Assembly: GCF_900100665.1 (NCBI RefSeq)
Contig: NZ_FNCS01000013.1
Coordinates: forward strand, 23,909-87,908
Length of the DNA: 64,000 nucleotides
Source of the DNA: Pelagibacterium luteolum
GTDB lineage: Bacteria > Pseudomonadota > Alphaproteobacteria > Rhizobiales > Devosiaceae
Direction of reading: 5' to 3'
Made by a program: the position numbers and the translations under genes. The notes below the pieces were generated by a model. The model searched no databases. It saw only the letters and a list, made by a program, of their open reading frames with translations, and was not told the origin of the DNA. Shown in pieces: positions 39,352-47,281 of this stretch. How positions within the stretch are numbered: the first letter of the stretch is position 1; each line of letters begins with the position of its first letter.

Positions 39352-40053
39352 TCAATGCCCGATGGGAAGGGGCCTGCCGAGTTCTATAGAGGTCGGCGTG
39401 ATCACAGTCGCGTAGCATAGGGCTTCAACGCCAGCATTGCGCGCAGTGTCGAATGCCGCTGCGTATGCCGGGTCGATGTCGGCGGCCAAGCTGAACTCGG
39501 TGCAGTCGGCGCGCTGGACGAGGTAGAGCATGGCGGCGCGGTGGCCGGCGGCGACCATGGCGGACAGGTCATTGAGGTGGCGTGCACCGCGGGTGGTCAC
39601 GGAATCGGGGAATTCCGCATGCCCGGCCCGTCGTACTAGATGGACGTTCTTGACCTCGACATAGCAATCGGGGCGCCCCTCGGCGCTTAGCAGAAAATCG
39701 ACACGGCTCTTTTCTGCATATTTGACTTCGGGACGGACGCAATCATAAGCGGCCAGCTCTGGAATTTGCCGTGCCCGTAGCGCTTCCGCGACGATGCGGT
39801 TGGGGTGGGCGGTGTTGATGCCAACAATCCCTGTCGGCAATTCCACCAGTTCGAGCGAATAGGCCAGCTTGCGTTTCGGATCGTCCGACTTCGAGACCCA
39901 TACGGGAAGGCCGGGCATGTTGAGCCCCGTCATTGCACCCGGATTGGCACAGTGCGCTGTGATCGCCTCGCCTGTTTCCAGAATGATGTCAGAAAGAAAG
40001 CGCTTGTAGCGCCGAACAAGCGTGCCGCGGACGAGTATTGAGGGGAAGTGCAT
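39352..40053 (-). CDS. sfsA: Sugar fermentation stimulation protein SfsA
   Basis: The 233-residue protein starts HFPSILVRGTLVRRYKRFLSDI and has ITAHCANPGAMTGL, KYAEKSRVDFLLS and VEVKNVHLVR, the SfsA signature. SfsA has an OB-fold and a nuclease-like domain and binds DNA; its true activity is not settled. The ATG at 40053 gives the standard family length, although the frame stays open far upstream. It precedes map by 32 bases on the same strand. Confidence 0.96.
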   Translation of the reverse strand: MHFPSILVRGTLVRRYKRFLSDIILETGEAITAHCANPGAMTGLNMPGLPVWVSKSDDPKRKLAYSLELVELPTGIVGINTAHPNRIVAEALRARQIPELAAYDCVRPEVKYAEKSRVDFLLSAEGRPDCYVEVKNVHLVRRAGHAEFPDSVTTRGARHLNDLSAMVAAGHRAAMLYLVQRADCTEFSLAADIDPAYAAAFDTARNAGVEALCYATVITPTSIELGRPLPIGH

Positions 40054-40125
40054 ATCTTGGCGAATTGCTTGATTTTTAGGGGCAGGACAGGCATGCAATG
40101 CGCTTCCTTTTACGCAAAGTGCGCC

Positions 40126-40899
40126 ATGAAGCAAACCGTTGTCACTGCAGGGCTGGTCGTTATCGGGGATGAGATCCTCTCCGGCAGGACGCGCGACATC
40201 AACATTCAGACCACGGCGCAGTTCTGCACCGATCTGGGGATCGAGCTGGCCGAAGTCCGGATCGTGTCGGACGATATCGATGCGATCGTCGATGCGGTCA
40301 ATGCCGTGAGGGCGCGCTACACATATGTGTTCACGACCGGCGGTATCGGACCGACCCATGACGACATAACGGCCGATGCGATAGCCAAGGCTTTCGGGGT
40401 AGGATTGCCAATTCACCCTGAGGCCAGAGCGATGCTCGAGGCGCGCTGGGCGGAAACGGGCAACGAGGCCACGCCGGCGCGGCTTCGCATGGCCCGTATT
40501 CCCGATGGCGCCGAGCTGATCGTAAACGCGGTGTCGGCGGCGCCGGGTTTCAAGATCGGCAATGTCCATGTGATGGCGGGTGTCCCTAAGATCATGGCGG
40601 CGATGCTCGAAGCCGTTGCGCCGACGCTCCAAGGCGGGAGAAAGGTCGAGAGCCGTACGGTGAGTGCGGGCGTGGGCGAGGGCGCAGTCGGCGATCCGCT
40701 GGGCGAGATCCAGAGCCGGTACCCGGACGTCAAAATCGGCTCATATCCACAGATGGGCAACACGCAGATCATGACCTATCTGGTCATGCGCAGCCACGAT
40801 ATCGACCTGCTCGAACGCGCCACAGGTGAAGTTCAGTCGCTGGTCGACCGACTCCATGCTGAAAAGAACATCGTTCTCCCCAAGGAAGCTTCCGTATGA
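40126..40899 (+). CDS. CinA/MoaB-type molybdopterin-binding-domain protein
   Basis: The 257-residue protein has the MoCF_biosynth (MogA/CinA) domain: [50 protein letters not shown] and [10 protein letters not shown]. It lacks the deamidase domain of full-length CinA. Stand-alone forms are suggested to act in nucleotide or cofactor clean-up. ATG 40126 was chosen because the family start ([15 protein letters not shown]) begins there. It is the first gene of a tight run with gpt and the ASCH-like gene, all overlapping by one to four bases. Confidence 0.92.
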   Translation: MKQTVVTAGLVVIGDEILSGRTRDINIQTTAQFCTDLGIELAEVRIVSDDIDAIVDAVNAVRARYTYVFTTGGIGPTHDDITADAIAKAFGVGLPIHPEARAMLEARWAETGNEATPARLRMARIPDGAELIVNAVSAAPGFKIGNVHVMAGVPKIMAAMLEAVAPTLQGGRKVESRTVSAGVGEGAVGDPLGEIQSRYPDVKIGSYPQMGNTQIMTYLVMRSHDIDLLERATGEVQSLVDRLHAEKNIVLPKEASV

Positions 40900-41393
40900 A
40901 CCAGCCTCAGAACAAATCCTTTCCCGTTTCCTGGGATCAGTTCCATCGCGATTCCCGGGCATTGGCCTGGCGCCTTACAAGTCAGGGGCCATTTACGGCC
41001 ATCGTCGCGATTACGCGTGGCGGGCTGGTGCCTGCAGCGATCATCGCCCGCGAACTTAACATCCGGGTCATCGAAAGCGTTTCGGTCAAATCCTACGATC
41101 ACCAGAATCAGGGCAAGATCACGGTGCTGAAGTCGGTCAACTCCGACCTTCTGGCCGCTGACGCTTCCGGACAGAAACTTTTGATCATCGATGATCTCGT
41201 CGATACGGGCGCGACGGCACGGGCCGTGCGGGACATGCTGCCGAACGCCCATTTTGCGACCGTTTATGCCAAGCCGCAGGGCCGCGAACTGGTGGATACC
41301 TTCATTACCGAGGTGAGCCAGGATACGTGGATTTTCTTCCCTTGGGATCTGGACTTCACCTATGCAGCGCCCATCGCCGGTGGCACAGACTGA
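40896..41393 (+). CDS. gpt: Xanthine phosphoribosyltransferase
   Basis: The 165-residue enzyme has the PRPP-binding loop [17 protein letters not shown] and the start [16 protein letters not shown] typical of bacterial Gpt (xanthine-guanine PRTase). It salvages xanthine and guanine. The start overlaps the CinA-like stop (ATGA) and the stop overlaps the next start (TGATG), so all three genes are translationally coupled. Confidence 0.95.
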   Translation: MNQPQNKSFPVSWDQFHRDSRALAWRLTSQGPFTAIVAITRGGLVPAAIIARELNIRVIESVSVKSYDHQNQGKITVLKSVNSDLLAADASGQKLLIIDDLVDTGATARAVRDMLPNAHFATVYAKPQGRELVDTFITEVSQDTWIFFPWDLDFTYAAPIAGGTD

Positions 41394-41965
41394 TGCTGAT
41401 CAAGCTCGAGGTTCTCGAGAAGATCAAATCTGGTGAGATAACGCTGCAGTACCGCCGTTGGCAGCGCCGGACGGTTAAGTCGGGGGGAACGCTCAAGACA
41501 CGCCTGGGCGTTCTGCAGATCGGCGAGATCACGCCGGTTGCCGCAAACGCGGTAACCAACGCCGATGCACGCCGCGCGGGGTTTGCTGATACAGCAGAGT
41601 TTCTGGCTTGGCTCGATACCATGAAGCCTGGCGATCTTGACCGGATTGAAGTCAGCTACAAGGGTGAGGATCCGCGCGAGGCCCTTGGCGGCGATACACA
41701 ACTCGGCGATGACATGGTGAAGCATCTCAAAGTCGAGCTTTTAAAGATCGACCGTCCTGTAGGGACAGGTTGGAGTGTCAAAGTGCTGCGGCTGATCGCC
41801 GAGCAGGAGGGCGTTGCCGCGTCGGTTCTGGCCGACGCCCTAGGGCAGGAAAAATCGGCCTTCAAGTCACGGGCTCGGGAATTGGTGGCGCTGGGGCTCT
41901 TGATTAGTGGTGACATCGGCTACCGGCTCTCGCCGCGTGGTAGCGCTCTGTTGGCTAAAGTCTGA
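41393..41965 (+). CDS. Protein with N-terminal ASCH/PUA-like and C-terminal winged-helix-like parts
   Basis: The 190-residue protein begins LIKLEVLEKIKSGEITLQYRRWQRRTVKSGG, which resembles an ASCH-type RNA- or nucleotide-binding fold (K-hydrophobic-G-E pattern plus a basic cluster). The second half (VLRLIAEQEGVAASVLADALGQ, then FKSRARELVALGLLISGD and YRLSPRGSALLAKV) looks like a winged-helix DNA-binding domain. The combination is not one I recognise. It ends the CinA-gpt operon, 50 bases before the disrupted tRNA-Leu gene, so it marks the last backbone gene. Confidence 0.6.
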   Translation: MLIKLEVLEKIKSGEITLQYRRWQRRTVKSGGTLKTRLGVLQIGEITPVAANAVTNADARRAGFADTAEFLAWLDTMKPGDLDRIEVSYKGEDPREALGGDTQLGDDMVKHLKVELLKIDRPVGTGWSVKVLRLIAEQEGVAASVLADALGQEKSAFKSRARELVALGLLISGDIGYRLSPRGSALLAKV

Positions 41966-42015
41966 TCCTACTTGCACTTTGGCTTTTGCCCTGCAATGAC
42001 GAGCCTGATTACACT

Positions 42016-42054
42016 GCGGGCGTGGTGGAATCGGTAGACACACAAGACTTAAAA
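42016..42054 (+). pseudogene. 5' part of a tRNA-Leu(UAA) gene, cut at the end of the anticodon loop
   Basis: GCGGGCG (acceptor strand), TG, a D arm GTG-loop-CAC, A26, the anticodon-stem strand CAAGA (42043-42047) and the loop CTTAAAA (42048-42054, anticodon TAA) are all present. The next bases should be TCTTG but are GCGCC, and no 3' half follows. The break falls exactly after the anticodon loop. An integrase gene begins 147 bases later, so this is probably the left attachment site of an integrated element. The 39 bases differ at several positions from the intron-containing copy at 43536. Confidence 0.8.
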
Positions 42055-42201
42055 GCGCCTAGGGCAGACTTTTGTTGTCAAAATTTTACATAGATTTCAT
42101 ATAGTTACGGACGCACCGCTCTTCAAAGCGCGGGTAAAAAGTCTTACACATTCCCTACACAGTTTCACTTTTGCGACACACCAACGCAGGGGGAAGTGGG
42201 T

Positions 42202-43392
42202 ATGGGAAAAAGTCACGCCCTGATGGGCGGAAAACTCCATGTCTATAGACGGGAGAACTCGAGCCACTGGCAGTGCTCGGCGTCTTTAGCTGGCAAGAAC
42301 CACCGCGTTTCGACCAAGCGCTCAAAGCTTCATGAAGCGATCGACTGGGCAGAAGAATGGTATCTTGAGCTGCGGGGCAAATCGCGGCGCGGAGAGGTGC
42401 TGTCGGGCCGGAAATTTAAAGCGGCTGCCGATCAGTTCATCCGTGAATACGAGGTGATCACCGAAGGCCAGCGAAACCCCCAATATGTCGAGAGCCACAA
42501 GATGCGCGTAAACGTGCATCTCTTGCCGTTTTTTGGCGAACGCTATCTTGGAGAAATCACGCCTGGACTGGTTCAGGAGTATCGTATCCATCGGCGCAAC
42601 GTCTCGATGCAAAAATGGGGTCGACCGGCGGCGCGCACCACAATGCACCACGAGATGGTGACGCTACGCCAGATATTGAAGACGGCCGTACGTCATGGAT
42701 GGCTTGATTATCTTCCTGATCTTTCCGAGCCGTACCGCTCCAATGGAAAAGTCACCCATCGCGCGTGGTTTACGCCGGAAGAATACAAAAGGCTTTACGA
42801 GGCCACCAGGCGTCGCGCCAAAGCGCCGAAAAAGAAGCGCTTTGCTTGGGAAAGCGAGCAGCTCCACGACTACGTGTTGTTTATGGCCAATACCGGATTG
42901 CGGCCTGATGAAGCCAACAGGCTCGAGTACCGCGATGTCGAAATTGTCCATGACGAGGCTACCGATCAGCGCATCTTGCTGATCACGGTTCGCGGCAAGC
43001 GGGGCGTGGGTTTTTGCAAGAGTACGAGCGGAGCGGTTCTGCCCTTCCAGCGCTTGAAGAAGCGCAACGCTCCCAGCTCGGACGAGCTGGTCTTTCCTTC
43101 GCGGGGGCACCGCGAGATGTTCAATAATATTTTGGCCGAAGAGGGCCTGAAATTCGATCGCGAGGGGTTACGCCGCACGGCGTACAGCTTGCGTCACACT
43201 TATATATGTCTGCGCCTTATGGAGGGCGCTGACATATATCAGATTGCCAAGAACTGCCGCACCAGCGTCGAGATGATCGAAAAATACTATGCCGCACACA
43301 TCGCCAACAGTCTGGACGCGGCAGCGATCAACGTGCGGCGCCCTAAGCCAGCGAAAAAACGGGTTCAAGACATTAGGGCACAGGAGGGCTAA
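42202..43392 (+). CDS. Tyrosine recombinase (integrase)
   Basis: The 396-residue protein has an N-terminal arm-type region, a core-binding domain (about residues 70-180, QFIREYEVITEGQRNP) and a catalytic domain. Catalytic residues are visible: Arg234 in MANTGLRPDEANRLE, Arg331-His332 in AYSLRHTYICL and probable nucleophile Tyr363 in MIEKYYAAHI. The box II first residue is Tyr, not His. The start is ATG 42202 after AGGGGGAA; GTG 42196 is an alternative. Its position beside the broken tRNA marks it as the island integrase, which may recombine in the tRNA-Leu anticodon loop. Confidence 0.95.
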   Translation: MGKSHALMGGKLHVYRRENSSHWQCSASLAGKNHRVSTKRSKLHEAIDWAEEWYLELRGKSRRGEVLSGRKFKAAADQFIREYEVITEGQRNPQYVESHKMRVNVHLLPFFGERYLGEITPGLVQEYRIHRRNVSMQKWGRPAARTTMHHEMVTLRQILKTAVRHGWLDYLPDLSEPYRSNGKVTHRAWFTPEEYKRLYEATRRRAKAPKKKRFAWESEQLHDYVLFMANTGLRPDEANRLEYRDVEIVHDEATDQRILLITVRGKRGVGFCKSTSGAVLPFQRLKKRNAPSSDELVFPSRGHREMFNNILAEEGLKFDREGLRRTAYSLRHTYICLRLMEGADIYQIAKNCRTSVEMIEKYYAAHIANSLDAAAINVRRPKPAKKRVQDIRAQEG

Positions 43393-43535
43393 GCCTGAGC
43401 TCCGCATCGAGTTGCCGGTGATCGTGCCGCTCGACTGCCGAGGGCAGGTTCTCACGAGTACGGTTTAAGCCTTTGCGCAGCAACCTTTTATTGGCATTTG
43501 GAAATCTGCACGCTATAGATGCCGGGCTCAAATGT

Positions 43536-43825
43536 GCGGGCGTGGCGGAATGGTAGACGCAACGGACTTAAGGCTTGAGTGCACCAGGGGAAACCCTGGA
43601 TGTAGAACTGCTCAAATTCGGGGAAACCTTTAAAATGGCAATCCCGAGCCAAGCCACCTGAAAAAGTGGAAGGTGTAGAGACTAGACGGGCAGCGCCTAA
43701 GGCCAAAGCTAAGGCGAAGGGATAGTCCAGACCACAAACGCTACGCGCGGCGGCGAAAGCCGTAGTCGGTATGAAAATCCGTAGGGGGTATCCCCGTGGG
43801 GGTTCGAGTCCCCCCGCCCGCACCA
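43536..43825 (+). tRNA. tRNA-Leu(UAA) with group I intron
   Basis: The exons are 43536-43569 and 43774-43825. Spliced, they give acceptor GCGGGCG/CGCCCGC, D arm GCG/CGC, anticodon stem ACGGA/TCCGT, loop CTTAAAA with anticodon TAA, a class II variable arm (43783-43797), T arm GGGGG-TTCGAGT-CCCCC and an encoded CCA. All stems pair perfectly, as expected for a working tRNA-Leu. The intron (43570-43773) lies between positions 34 and 35, the site used by cyanobacterial tRNA-Leu introns. Confidence 0.92.
43570..43773 (+). ncRNA. Group I (IC3-like) self-splicing intron in tRNA-Leu
   Basis: The 204-nt insert has the conserved core: CTCAAATTCGGGGAAACCT, GGCAATCCCGAGCCAAGCC, AAGGTGTAGAGACTAGACGGGC (P7 region) and GATAGTCCAGACC. 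P1 is formed by exon ACTT (43566-43569) with GAGT (43577-43580), giving the expected U-G pair at the 5' splice site. The last intron base is G (43773), the omega-G. There is no ORF or homing endonuclease. The core strongly resembles cyanobacterial tRNA-Leu(UAA) introns. Confidence 0.93.
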
Positions 43826-43839
43826 TTACTTTTCTGGCA

Positions 43840-44492
43840 ATGAGATGTCTCTTAACATCTTGGCTCGGCACTGACTACATCGACCTTTATCAAATCCATG
43901 TCAGTGGTTTATCGGACCAAGAGGCTGACGCAGCCGCAGAAGCCTTGGAGAGGCTTGCTGAGACTGGCCGTATTCGGCCTGGGGCTGGAGTACCGATGAT
44001 GCGCAAAAGGCAGGTCGGATGGTCCAGTATCCTCACTTCACTGCCGTTCAGCAGGAGCTAAGTGTGTTTTGGGATGGGCCCGAAGTGCTCGACCTATGTG
44101 CCAAGGATAATCTTGCCAGCCTCAATCGCTCGCCTTTGGCCATGGGCATGCTGACCGGCAAGTTCACCAATGGTTCTCACCTACCCGATACGGATGTCCG
44201 GGGTGCCGGGCACAGCTGGGTCCGCTTCTTCGAAATTGGCAAGCCGCGTCCAGAGATGCTTGCTAGAGTTGCAACTATTCGGGATCTGCTGACCAGTGAT
44301 GGCCGAACTCCGGCACAAGGAGCACTCGGTTGGCTGTTGGCCAGATCGCCGTTTACATTGCCCATTCCAGGGTTCAAGTCTGAAGCTCAGGTTCGTGACA
44401 ATCTCGGCGCTCTGCAGTTCGGCCCGTTGTCTCAACATGTGGTTCAGGAGATCGAAGAATTGCTGGTTGAAAGCGACACGATGCTTCCATGA
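43840..44492 (+). pseudogene. Aldo/keto reductase remnant, 5'-truncated and frameshifted
   Basis: The fragment begins next to the tRNA 3' end and shows LGTDYIDLYQIH, the central strand of the AKR barrel, so roughly the first 110 residues of a normal enzyme are missing. A one-base deletion near 43977 breaks the frame: restoring one base gives GWSTDDAQKAGRMVQYPHFTAVQ. The second frame (from 44019) continues to the AKR C-terminus with LNRSPLAMGMLTGKF and ends at 44492. It has no likely function. Confidence 0.88.
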
Positions 44493-44543
44493 TTGAACCG
44501 ATAATCTTGCAGAAGTGGACCGCTCACGGCCTGGGAGGCACTG

Positions 44544-44987
44544 TTGATTGAAACTATCGACCTACCTGAACTCACCGCCATCGGCATCATGGTGAAAGCG
44601 ACATGGGAAGACCTGCCGCGGGCTGTTCCAGCCGCCTGGCAGGAGCTTTTTGCGGCGGAAACGGGGGCTACGAGCTTTCTTGAGGTCTCCATCAGCCGCG
44701 AAGATGGCGTCTATCGCGAGCTTGTTGGATACCTGGCAGCCAAGATAACCGAAGTTCCTGACGGAATGATCAGTTTGTCCATCCCTCCGGGGCGGTACCT
44801 CCGCCTCATCCATGACGGCGCGCTCGAGGCCATCCCGGATCAGTATGCACGCCTTTACGCCCATGCCACGGCGCATGGTCTGAAGGCCACGGACTTGAAG
44901 CTCGATTTCGGCTACAGCGACGGACTTCCTCCAGGCCGGCACGAGCTGCATGTTGCGCTCGCTTCGGAACAGCTCCGGCTGAGTTGA
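44544..44987 (+). CDS. GyrI-like/effector-binding-domain protein
   Basis: The 147-residue protein resembles GyrI-like (AraC effector-binding) domains: ETIDLPELTAIGIMVKATWEDLPRAVPAAWQELF, IPPGRYLRLIHDG and the end LDFGYSDGLPPGRHELHVALA. Such proteins bind small molecules or act as gyrase-protecting factors. TTG 44544 was chosen as start because GGGAGG lies five bases ahead, with no suitable ATG near. It begins 52 bases after the AKR remnant. Confidence 0.75.
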   Translation: MIETIDLPELTAIGIMVKATWEDLPRAVPAAWQELFAAETGATSFLEVSISREDGVYRELVGYLAAKITEVPDGMISLSIPPGRYLRLIHDGALEAIPDQYARLYAHATAHGLKATDLKLDFGYSDGLPPGRHELHVALASEQLRLS

Positions 44988-45257
44988 TCTTCAGCTTTGC
45001 AATGCAGCAGCCAGGCACCGGATTTTCTTAAACCTGCGCAAGGACGGCTCCAGCTTGAGCGCCAGCTTACGCGCCTCACAGAGGATGCGCACCGGCTGTC
45101 CGCTACGTATCCATTAACGCATTCAATCGCGCCTATGGTCATGCGAGATAGATTTTACACCACCGAGCCGAATTCTGATTGTCGTCGCCGCCAGAGCCAT
45201 CTTGAAAGTACCGTGATGGTCGTCGCGCCAACAGCACACGATCTGTTGGTACACTGC
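44988..45257. other. Intergenic stretch before the first MATE promoter
   Basis: No gene or RNA recognised. Minus-strand frames here are short and unlike known proteins. The gap as a whole runs to 45437, but its last part carries the promoter and leader described separately. Confidence 0.4.
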
Positions 45258-45286
45258 TTGACACCCCTTCAGCCTGACCTTATAGG
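45258..45286 (+). promoter_or_regulatory. Sigma-70-type promoter of the first MATE gene
   Basis: TTGACA (45258-45263) and TATAGG (45281-45286) are 17 bases apart. Transcription would start near 45293, giving a 5' leader of about 145 bases. The second MATE gene has a matching promoter at 61840-61869. Confidence 0.7.
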
Positions 45287-45288
45287 CC

Positions 45289-45437
45289 CACGTCTAGGTA
45301 TCGGGCACCTGCCGCCTGCAGACGAAAGTCTCGGTGAAGCCCTGACGTGATCGATCAACTCACCCTCGAAAAGCATTTCGACGGTTGGCAATGCGGGCTC
45401 CCTTCCAGCACGAAATGCTCCTGTTGAGGAGTGAGCG
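45289..45437 (+). ncRNA. Candidate structured leader RNA (riboswitch-like) of MATE gene 1
   Basis: The first part, 45296-45345, is a 50-base core with 48 bases identical in the leader of the other MATE gene. It can fold with AGAC-GAAA-GTCT (45320-45331) inside CACC/GGTG (45306-45309 with 45333-45336) and GGGC/GCCC (45303-45306 with 45339-45342); the last two share a base and are alternatives. CACGTC/GACGTG (45289-45294 with 45344-45349) could close it. Next, CTCACCCTC (45359-45367) can pair with GAGGAGTGAG (45426-45435), which holds the ribosome-binding site, around a hairpin AGCATTTCG/CGAAATGCT (45372-45380 with 45411-45419). Confidence 0.65.
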
Positions 45438-46835
45438 ATGCCGTACGGTCCCGCTACAGAGAATCGTTTTCTCACCGCCCCTATAGGGCGGCTGTTTCTA
45501 TCAAATGCCTTGCCCATGATCCTTGTGATGTCGATGGGCGGGCTCTTAAATCTCGTCGATGCCGTTTTCCTCGGGCAGTATGTGGGTGTCGAAGCGCTAA
45601 CGGCGGTCAGCCTCGTCTTTCCGTTCCTGATGATCACGTTTGCGGTTTCAACGCTTGTTGGCGGCGGAATGACGAGCCTCCTCGCCCGACAGCTCGGTGC
45701 CGCAGACAAGGAGGCGGGAGGTGCCATTTTTGCGCGTGCGCATGGCTTGGCACTCTCTATCGCCCTGGCCATGATCATCATCTATCTGGCTGTCGGCCCT
45801 GGCCTTATCGAACAGCTTTCGGGTGCAGATAGCGACATCACGAGGATGGCGCATCTTTATCTTCTGATCGTTATCCTGGGCACACCGTTGCAGTTCTTGC
45901 TGAGTTTGCATGCCGACGCCCTGCGGATTGAAGGGAGAGCAGGAACGATCGGCATGCTTTCGGTCGGCGTGACGCTTGCCAACATTGTTCTCAACTACCT
46001 GCTGATTGTGACATTCGACTTCGGTGTGGCCGGATCGGCGTGGGGCTCTGTGATTGCGCAAGGGGTTGGGCTGGCCCTCGTGGTCCGGCTACGCCTAAAA
46101 AGCGAAACGCTGTTGCAGATGGCCACACTGTTCCGGCATCGCTGGATCGGCGGTTGGATACCAATCATCAAACTTGGCGCCCCACTCAGTCTGAGTTTTA
46201 TCGGCATGGGTCTCGTATCGGCGACGATCATCACAACCCTGAGGTTGACCGCTGAGGCGGGATACGCTGACGCCATAGCAGCTTATGGGGTCGTCACCCG
46301 TATCGTCGGCTTTGCCTACCTGCCGCAGATGGCCATTGGCCTTGCAATGCAGGCCATCGTTGGAAACAACTTTGGCGCCGGGCTGTATCAGCGATCCAAT
46401 AGCGCCTTGCTCGTGGCAGTGGGGGCGGTATTTGCCTATTGCCTCATCGTGGCACTTGGACTGTTTGCGACTAACGCAACCCTCGGAGCAGGGTTCTCTG
46501 ACGACCCGGTTGTTGTCGCCCAGGTTGGCACGATCATTCGGGCCATGTTCGCATTGTATGTCGTGGCCGGTCCCATCCTCGTATTGGCGCTCTACTTTCA
46601 GGCGATTGGTCAGCCCGGGCGCACCGCGGCGTTGACACTGGCCAAGCCCTTCGTGCTGACGCCCTTGCTGGTCGTGGCCTTGGTCACATTGATAGGACCT
46701 GGCTCTCTCTGGCTCGCCTTTCCAGCGGCCGACGGACTTCTTGCCGTCATTGCACTGGCTATCGTGCTTCGAACACTTGCGCATGGCTCCAGCCAAGCAG
46801 GCTTCGGAGTGTCAGAGACCAGCGCTAAAGCGTGA
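45438..46835 (+). CDS. MATE-family multidrug efflux protein 1
   Basis: The 465-residue protein has twelve membrane segments. Signature stretches include PMILVMSMGGLLNLVDAVFLGQYVG, TLVGGGMTSLLARQLGA, VVTRIVGFAYLPQMAIGLAMQAIVGNNFGAG and the paired second-half segments. It exports cationic drugs or metabolites using a sodium or proton gradient. It is clearly similar along its whole length to the product of 62017-63414, and both start PXGPATENRFLT. The start follows GAGGAG by six bases, and that site can be hidden by leader pairing. Confidence 0.95.
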   Translation: MPYGPATENRFLTAPIGRLFLSNALPMILVMSMGGLLNLVDAVFLGQYVGVEALTAVSLVFPFLMITFAVSTLVGGGMTSLLARQLGAADKEAGGAIFARAHGLALSIALAMIIIYLAVGPGLIEQLSGADSDITRMAHLYLLIVILGTPLQFLLSLHADALRIEGRAGTIGMLSVGVTLANIVLNYLLIVTFDFGVAGSAWGSVIAQGVGLALVVRLRLKSETLLQMATLFRHRWIGGWIPIIKLGAPLSLSFIGMGLVSATIITTLRLTAEAGYADAIAAYGVVTRIVGFAYLPQMAIGLAMQAIVGNNFGAGLYQRSNSALLVAVGAVFAYCLIVALGLFATNATLGAGFSDDPVVVAQVGTIIRAMFALYVVAGPILVLALYFQAIGQPGRTAALTLAKPFVLTPLLVVALVTLIGPGSLWLAFPAADGLLAVIALAIVLRTLAHGSSQAGFGVSETSAKA

Positions 46836-47281
46836 ACCAGCTTGAATTCGCGGCGATTGCCGCGAGTTTCTCTTTCTCAATTATGGATGCAGAGCTGCAC
46901 GCTAATTTGAGCGATCAAGTCTTCCGAAACAATAGCCACAGTCCGCTGACGGCGGCTGACCGCGCGGCAACGGCCAAAAAGCGGCCAGTCCCCTTACCAC
47001 CCCGTGCCGGTCATCACGCTGGAGACCCCGTCATCAAAGGAAAGGCGCGATCGGGGCCGATTGCGGTCGGTCCGGTTTTGGCAAGGACGCAGAGGAGAGC
47101 TGCCATTCGGCATCCGCCCACATTCGAGACATTCCCGGCAAAATGCTGTGGCACAAGAGCAGCCGCTGTTTCGGGGCTAATTCTCTTTGATGCGGATCAC
47201 GAGGCGCTCAAAAATGCTCCCTCGTGCAGCGATTGGGTCGGAGTGTCAGCCCAAGACCCTTCGCAGCTCGGACAAGTCACC
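46836..47281. other. 446-base gap between MATE 1 and galM without a recognised gene
   Basis: A plus-strand open frame of 153 codons starts with GTG at 46832 inside the MATE stop region but has no recognisable domain and a compositionally random look. The region lies between convergent genes, so no promoter is required. No strong terminator hairpin was identified. Confidence 0.4.

Noticed and set aside
42016..42130. Second functional tRNA-Leu at 42016
   Set aside because: No 3' half can be found: the base after the anticodon loop departs from the expected TCTTG, so the gene is broken.
45289..45437. Known riboswitch (guanidine ykkC, mini-ykkC, TPP, ZTP) in the MATE leader
   Set aside because: The characteristic conserved segments of these families were not found by eye; a covariance search is needed to be sure.
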